Origin: Cololabis saira
Lineage: Eukaryota > Chordata > Actinopteri > Beloniformes > Belonidae
Reading direction: 5' to 3'
NCBI RefSeq assembly: GCF_033807715.1
Contig: NC_084590.1
Location: 39,213,505 to 39,277,504 of the forward strand
DNA: 64,000 nt
Below are positions 57,801-64,000 of the stretch, piece after piece; position 1 is the stretch's first letter, and each line of letters starts with the position of its first letter. The position numbers and the translations under genes were made by a program. The notes under the pieces are model-generated. The model ran no database searches and had not been told where the DNA came from. It worked only from the letters and a program-made list of their open reading frames with translations.

Positions 57801-58640
57801 ATCCCCATGAAGTGGGAAGATTTAAACACGTGTTTAGGTGCAGTAGCTAATTAGCATTGAATCGAGATCAGATCCATTAACTCTGGCTAATCTATACATT
57901 TCTCATCCAAGGTGAATTGTACAACCACTGATTTGAACACTAAACTTCAAACCTTCACTATCAGAATCAGAAGAGAACATTTGAAATCTTACTATCCAGG
58001 CCTTCAAGCATGAAAGTCATTCAGTCATAGAAAATCCATAAATAATTATGGCAAAACATTACAGAATGTAATTACTTGAGCCCAGAATAGTAATGTGCTT
58101 CATGCCACTCTCTTTCAAACCCTACTTAGGTACAAATGCACAGGTACAAGGTACACATGTACGAGTCATGACCAAAAATGAATTCAGATTTTATGCAAAT
58201 GCAAATCCGTTTTTATAGTTGCTGTAAGTATTCCTGAATGTTTTATTTTTTTCATGTGGAAAATGAAATATCAATCCTACATGCAGAATCTTATTACGGT
58301 ACATCAGTCTATATGCATCCTTTATCGCCTCTGGGATCACAGAGATGTTCTACAATGCTTGTATCAGCTGTAAACAACAAAGACAGGCGACATCAGCCGT
58401 CAACAAGCCTACAACTGTGTACCAGCTCAGTATTGAGTTCAAAGCATCTACTGATCATTTTAACCCTAATAAAGCATGACATATACAGAAGATTCAGTTA
58501 CATTTTAATCTGGTGTGTTTACGGTCATGCAGAGGTCTCATAAATGTATCCATCAAATAAGATGCATTTGACTTTATAGAGATTTTCTAAAATATTCACT
58601 AATTTGATTGAGTTACGGAAGTTATGTTTTCTTTTAATTA
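54866..58640. other. Intron sequence with no gene seen
   Basis: AT-rich DNA with only short open frames. There is no paired splice-site and coding signal, and no repeat family that I recognise. Confidence 0.55.
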
Positions 58641-61108
58641 GGGCCCGAGCACTTACAGTGCGAAGGCCCTATTGTATCTGTAGGAATTCTTTTTATTTCT
58701 TTCTTCCGACGAAAGGAAGGCCTTTTTGCCCCCCTAAACGTGCCCCAAAAGTCACCAAATTTTGCACGCAAGCCAGGCCTGGAGAAAAATTTGATATTTA
58801 GTAGTTTGCATTAATGGGCGTGGCAAAATGGCTCAACAGCGCCCCCTAGAAAACTTTGTGCATCAAGCCCCACAATACGGTTTGACGTACATGCACGAAA
58901 ATCGGTACACACTTGTATCATGTCGCAACTTAAAGAAAAGTCTCTTGGCGCCATGGCCGAAACTGAACAGGAAGTCGGCCATTCTGAATTAATCGTGTAA
59001 TTTTGGCACAATTTATGCCATTCCTTCGGCAGTTCAAATCAAATCAAATTAAACTTTATTTATAAAGCACCTTTCATACATAAAATGCAACACAAAGTGC
59101 TTTACATAAAACAAATACAAACATAAAACGTATTAATGCCCTGCCCCCCTCCCCCCTCCCCGCACACACACAGACAGACAGACACAAGCACACCACAATT
59201 CACCCAAGTTACATACAGACACGCACGTAGACACACGGTGCAGACATGGCTGAGCACCGAGGATCCAGGTGAGGAAATGGTAACAGGGAGCCGTCCACGC
59301 CAGGAGGTCTCATATCCCGCAGCTACAAGGGAGGCCCCCACAGAGACCATCCCCCCCGAACAGAAAGAGGAGTCCACACCGTGGTGCAGAGCTCCACAAC
59401 CATCCAGTCCAGAACAACCCCCAGGACAACACCCTGCAGGCCAGAGTCCACTACCAGCATGGAGGCTCCCCATGAGGAAACACTGGAGCTAAAAGCTACA
59501 AGAAAGCAGGATAAGATACACTAATAGAGTTTAAAAAGTATAACATAACATTAGGGGGGAGGATCTGGCCGGAATAACGTGATCCTTCCACGCGCTACGT
59601 CCGGTCAGAGAAACCCCACCCTGCCTGGTGAAAAGAAGCGGTCCGTCACTCCTCAGGATAAGAAGGAGACCTGAGCTCAGTGTAGGGCCCTCCCTGGGTT
59701 GGCAGAGGGGAGCAATGCCCAGGACTGTTACTTAGGTATGAGCACTGGGTGATGAAATGGGTAAAAAATCGGGGATAAAAAAATATATAAAAAAAAAAAA
59801 GTATGTCTAGAAAGCAAGACATTAAAAACTAAGAGAATAAGACAATATAATGTATAAAATAGACCATAAATAACGACTAAAACATTTAAATATAACATTG
59901 AGATAAAACAATGAAAATAAAATATGATAAAACAGGATAAACTAAAGACATCAAGAAGTACATCAAAATGTGCGTCTCCACCCTTCATTGGCCATCCTGC
60001 GACGACGCGCATTACTTTTCTCTTTCAAAAGCGTTACCGTGGCGACGCTAGACGCCAAAAAGCGCGCCCCCCCTTCATCTGATTGGTCCATATGTGATAG
60101 TTCCTACTTTCTGCCATAACCTTTGAATGGTTTCACATTGAGAGTCGTGGGTGGTGTCATCTGATTCGGTTTTGAGTCCTTGAACATAATTGGTGCAAAT
60201 TAGCCCCGTCCCTTCATCTGATTGGTCGATATCTGATAGTTCCTACTTTCTGCCATAACTTTTGAACGGGTTGTGATAAAGACATGTGAGTGATGTCATC
60301 GGACTCGGTATTGAGTACTTGACCTTCATTGGCATGAATTAGCCCCGCCCCTTCTTCTGATTGGTCGATATGTGATTGTTCCTATTTTCTGCCATAACTT
60401 TTGAATGGTTTGACATAAAGAGTTGTGGATGGTGTCATCGGACTCGGTATTGAGTACTTGAACATAATTGGTACAAATTAGCCCCACCCCTTCTTCTGAT
60501 TGGTCAATATTTGATAATCCCTATTCTCTGCCATAACTTTTGAACGGGTTGTGATAAAGACATGTGGGTGGTGTCATCGGACTCGGTATTGAGTACTTGA
60601 CCTTCATTGGCCTGAATTAGTCCCGCACCTTCTTATGATTGGTCAATAATTGATAGTCCCTATTTTCTGGCATAACTTTTGAATGGTTTGACATAGAGAG
60701 TCGTGAGTGGTGTCATCTGACCCGGTATTGACTCCACCTTAATTGGTGCAAATTAGCCCCGCCCCTTCTTCTGATTGGTCGATATGTGATATTTCCGGTT
60801 TTCTGCAATAACTTTTGAATGCTTTGACATAAAGACTCGTGGGTGGTGTCATCGAACTCAGTTTTGAGTCCTTGAACATAATTGCTGCAAATTAGCCCCG
60901 CCCCTTCATCTGATTGGTCGATATCTGATAGTTCCTACTTTCTGCCATAACTTTTGAATGGTTTGATATAGACAGTCGTGGGTGGTGTCATCCGCTAAAT
61001 GTCCAGCCCTGAAGAATCTACATGCAAGTCATACAAGCGCTTCCACTGCAGCACGCCTGAACGTGCACAAGGGTGCGAGGGCCCATTCATCGCTGCTTGC
61101 AGCTTTCA
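58641..61108 (+). repeat. Composite repeat of roughly 139-bp tandem units, copy 2
   Basis: Begins GGGCCCGAGCAC, passes through an end module ('ggcctttttgcccccctaaa', 'caacagcgccccctagaaaa') and then, from 60079, has seven units starting CTGATTGGTC or a variant at 60079, 60218, 60357, 60496, 60635, 60771 and 60910. Six of these intervals fall at 136-139 bp. It ends 'cgctgcttgcagctttcatt'. It is opposite in orientation to 43580-44925. The body is interrupted at about 59037-60000 by another repeat. Confidence 0.85.
59037..60000. repeat. Interspersed repeat inserted in the composite repeat
   Basis: Begins 'caaatcaaatcaaattaaac' with 'actttatttataaagcacct' and 'caaagtgctttacataaaac', wording typical of a repeat common in fish, followed by a C-rich stretch, (CA)n and a GC-rich part. 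The right limit is approximate. Frames on both strands (for example 59102-59492) follow the low-complexity sequence and are not taken as genes. Confidence 0.6.
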
Positions 61109-62297
61109 TTATTATTATTACTTAAAGTCACGGCCAACACCAAGTGAGTTGTCTGTCAGCTTTACCTTCCATCAAGAGAGCCATTTGATGGCTGTTACTG
61201 AATGTCACCGGAGCAAAAGTGAGCCTTCCCCGACAGAGAGGTGGTACTGAGCCTCATCCTCCCCTGTGATTTACCACAGTGGGGGATACAGGGGGAAGAA
61301 AGGGGGGTGGACAATCCACACAACTGGCAATAAATATCCCTGCTGAGGAAAACTCTTAGGAGTGTTTTTTCCCCCCCCGTCTTTTCTTCTGCAGCGCAAG
61401 GAAAAGAAAAGAGGAAAGTGGCGATTCATCAGGCTGAAAAAAGGAAAAGTGGGTCAGCAGTGCTGTACAGACTCCAGGTGAAATTAAAGGTTCACATGGT
61501 GCCACAAGACTAGACTCGATGTCCCAAAAAGCGACTTTGGGTGTTCGTTTCTTCTTTTTTTTTACTGAGATAACAAATCCTTCTGATTGTATGCCCTAAT
61601 GTTATACACTAAGAAGTGAAACTGACGAAGTGGCAGAACAAATATTACTAGAAATAGTCCCCATACTGCTAAACAGAAGAAATGTTGCACAGGAGTATGA
61701 AAAATAGAGGCGTCAATGCTCAAGGCAGCTTTAGAGAGCTGTTATTAAACAGATAAATGCTTTGACTAATGAGAAGTCACTAACGCTTGATTGTGATTGC
61801 TATCAAATATTTTCACAATGACCTTAATTTTCCTTTAAGATGTTGCAGAAACATGAGGTGGGAACAAATGAGAGTATAATAATTTCCCTGCAGTTCCAGT
61901 CACGGGTTTAAATAATCTCATGAGGACATGTATGCCATGGCCAAATCAAACTTTCAATGATGTCTTAAAGAGCATATTGCCTTTTGGAGACCCCTGTGAA
62001 TCAATGTGTAGGAAAATAATGTAGGAACTGAATTTTCATTGAAATACGCATAAATATATACTACAGTGACCTCTGGAGTTGTTTTTGTGAGAGTATTTTA
62101 CTTCCGCATCTGAAAAAGCTGAACCGGGAGTGACGTCACACCGGGGAGCGCGGTGAATTCAACAATAGGAAAAATAATGGATCTTAATGTTAGTTGTGAC
62201 ACTGAAGACGTTGTGAATGTGTATTCACGCCAATATGACTAAGAACCCGTTAGTCCCCCCACGTTCTTTTGATTGACAGCTGAAACTCGCTTTTTAA
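61109..62297. other. Intron sequence with no gene seen
   Basis: Mostly AT-rich. The open frame at 60999-61250 begins inside the repeat and has no recognisable domain. Nothing else can be supported. Confidence 0.5.
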
Positions 62298-62440
62298 AAG
62301 GCTGATTTATGGGTCCGCGTTACACCAACGCAGACCCTACGGCGTAGGTTACGCGGCGACGCACCGAACGCTGCGTGCGCCGCGTACCCTACACCGTAGG
62401 CTACGCCGTCGATTTTACGCGGAACCATAAATCCGCCTTT
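62298..62440. repeat. Palindromic GC-rich module, third copy
   Basis: Opens AAGGCTGATTTATGGGTCCG and closes CGGAACCATAAATCCGCCTT, with CTACGGCGTAGGTTACGCGG opposed by CCGCGTACCCTACACCGTAG. Its flanks differ from those of the copies at 15452 and 27372, so this copy moved independently and the module is probably a mobile unit itself. Confidence 0.8.
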
Positions 62441-62689
62441 ATTCACTGCAGCACCCGCCCTGCGCTCCTGAAAGAAACTCCGAAAATAACTCCTTAAAAA
62501 CGGGTGAGTACTTGTAATCTGTCTACGTTTGTACTTTCTAAACAGAAAACAGGCTTATTATCTTCTCTTTTTTTTTTTAAAAGCATCCGAAATAGCCGGG
62601 TACTTTTTAAAACCGAATATTCCCCCCCCTTCGTTTATAAAATAATTTTTATCCACATTACATCGTTGTTAAAAAAAAAAAAACCTTCC

Positions 62690-63110
62690 ACACAGAACCG
62701 AAGATCAGCGTTTTCGACCACTTTCATAAGCACAGACCTGTAGATCATCTGGTCTTCCGGACTCCGGGCCGCCTCCGCGGCGCAGCTTACCCCGGGATCT
62801 GCGTCTCCTTCTCGGGCAACGAGCTCGAGTTCCCCCGTGTCCGCCACGGAGCACGTTAGACGTCAGACTCAGAGCAGATTCTTGTTGTTTTGGAGCATAA
62901 TGTGACGTTCGAAAACGCAAAACTCCGGTTGTCTCTGTTTACACCAGGTCTACACGCATCTACATAAACGGAGTTTTCAAAAATCTTCCCTTTGCCCGGA
63001 GTTTTTTTAAACATTGGTTTATTTGTGTTTTCATGTGGATGACAGGTCCAAACGTAGGAAAATATCTTGGGTTTAGCAGATACCCGGCTACGTGTGTACG
63101 GGGTCTGGGC
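62690..63110. mobile_element. Diverged Harbinger-like relic
   Basis: 62885-63110 resembles the right part of the element at 15284-16003 ('ataatgtgacgttcgaaaac', 'aaacggagttttcaaaaatc', and 'tgtgtacggggtctgg' in place of the terminal GTGTAAACGGGGCC), but with many changes. 62700-62870 is a CpG-rich patch. On the minus strand it has a frame beginning MADTGELELVAREGD (62635-62847) that looks protein-like in composition but matches nothing I know. Confidence 0.5.
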
Positions 63111-64000
63111 AGTCAGATGGGGTAGCTGTGGAGACTGCTCCCTGGCGTGACGTCATATGACGCGGTGGTTGAAAAAAAGAGCGTTTGTACGAGCATGGCT
63201 AAAATCAGCCACTTTTTCCTCTGAATAAGTGCCCTTATGTCTTGTAAAACATATTAAATCCTACATTAACTTCTCACATAGTCATTTTCACATAAGGTCA
63301 GGTATCATTTTTGAAAAAATTCTAACCTGCAATATGCTCTTTAACACATGTTTTTCAAGCACAATTAACCCACTGTGTAATTTTTTAAATCAATATGGGC
63401 TGAAACACAGACTCGAGAGTATAAATACAACACAACTAGTTTATGGTCACGTCCTTTAGGAGGTAGAATATTGATTTATCAGCAAACCTCTGGCAGAGTT
63501 TTAGTTTGATATCTTACTATCTTTACTTTACAAAATTGGCAAGATTCACTTACATTTGTTAAATTAACAACTAAGGACTAAGATCAGAACATTTAGGGGG
63601 GTTAGGCATCATGAAAGCCAATTTTTAGCAATCTCTAACACTGTCGATGACTTCACCTTCTTTATCCTGTAGGGACACCCAGCTGTGTTCAAATTTCAGC
63701 CATCCAGCGGATAATTTGAGGATACGCTGGCCAAAAAGTTCAAAGTCATCACTGAATACCAATGTATTAAGTGATTTCCATATGCATGATAAATGTAAAC
63801 CATGTGAACCTGTAGGGATAATGTTGTGAGATCATGTTGCTTATTAAGAGGTTCAACAAAACCTCAAAAGAAGGAGAAACTTTTGTCCATTTCATTCACA
63901 TTTAATTTGCCTGTTTATGCAAAACTGTTACGCAACAAAATAAATTGACAAAAAATGTACAATATTTGCACTTTTCTTTCTATATATGGCTACTACTAGC
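63111..64000. other. Intron sequence with no gene seen
   Basis: AT-rich DNA with short open frames only; no repeat or exon recognised up to the end of the window. Confidence 0.5.

Larger units (their letters stand above)
25144..64000 (-). other. cadm2: Probable first intron of cadm2 (3' part)
   Basis: No further exon-like sequence on the minus strand fits the CADM signal-peptide exon. Vertebrate CADM2 genes are known for a very long first intron, so this 38.9-kb stretch is most simply its 3' part. This is inference: a separate upstream gene boundary cannot be excluded. 25144-27040 and 27700-29070 hold no gene that I can see; the rest is described under the individual elements. Confidence 0.6.

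Noticed and set aside
59102..59492. Opposed frames of about 120 codons on both strands
   Set aside because: Both cover a C-rich and (CA)n-containing interspersed repeat; overlap on both strands is a sign of low stop density.

Overview
This is a window of vertebrate nuclear DNA, almost certainly from a teleost fish. The evidence is spliced GT-AG exons of a CADM-family gene, a Rex3-like LINE ending in GATG repeats, an L1-clade LINE of the fish type, several fish-type hAT, Tc1/mariner and Harbinger-like elements, and long AT-rich introns full of microsatellites.

Host gene. The only host gene I can support lies on the minus strand: six consecutive internal exons (25143 down to 3691) of a cell adhesion molecule of the CADM/SynCAM/nectin-like family. 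The residues fit CADM2 (SynCAM2, Necl-3) best. The exons encode the start of the mature protein, all of the V-type Ig domain, and both halves of the two following Ig domains. All splice sites are GT-AG and all phases agree. The signal-peptide exon lies beyond base 64000, and the membrane-anchor and cytoplasmic exons lie before base 1. Bases 25144-64000 are therefore probably the 3' part of a very long first intron.

Intron layout. 1-25 kb holds the exons plus short TIR elements: a hAT-like one at 2631-3390, a TIR element with an exact 8 x 50 bp array at 9518-10290, a 464-bp inverted repeat at 12395-13979, a Harbinger-like element at 15284-16003, a hAT with a TA-inserted element inside it at 19889-21363, and a minisatellite-bearing element at 22585-23238. 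25-30 kb is mostly unique sequence plus a second Harbinger-like copy and a tRNA-derived SINE.

30-38.4 kb is a nested stack. An L1-type LINE relic is split by a 7.1-kb TIR element (31107-38195). That element was itself entered by a short element carrying a hAT and by an apparently intact Ty3/gypsy retrotransposon (33645-37955). The gypsy element has identical 191-bp LTRs, a tRNA-Trp primer binding site, a gag that opens inside the LTR, and a pol in the -1 frame. At the gag/pol overlap there is a textbook frameshift signal: GGGAAAC, a 6-nt spacer and an 11-bp stem. This is the most striking system in the window.

43.6-44.9 kb and 58.6-61.1 kb carry two copies, in opposite orientation, of an element built from roughly 128-139-bp tandem units. 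49.1-52.1 kb is a second nested stack: a pogo/Tigger-like transposon broken by a deleted LTR element and by short palindromic elements. 52.4-54.9 kb is a 5'-truncated, frameshifted Rex3-like LINE with a mutated reverse-transcriptase active site. The remainder is AT-rich intron in which I see no gene.

All calls come from reading the sequence; no alignment or database search was run. Family names rest on remembered hallmarks.
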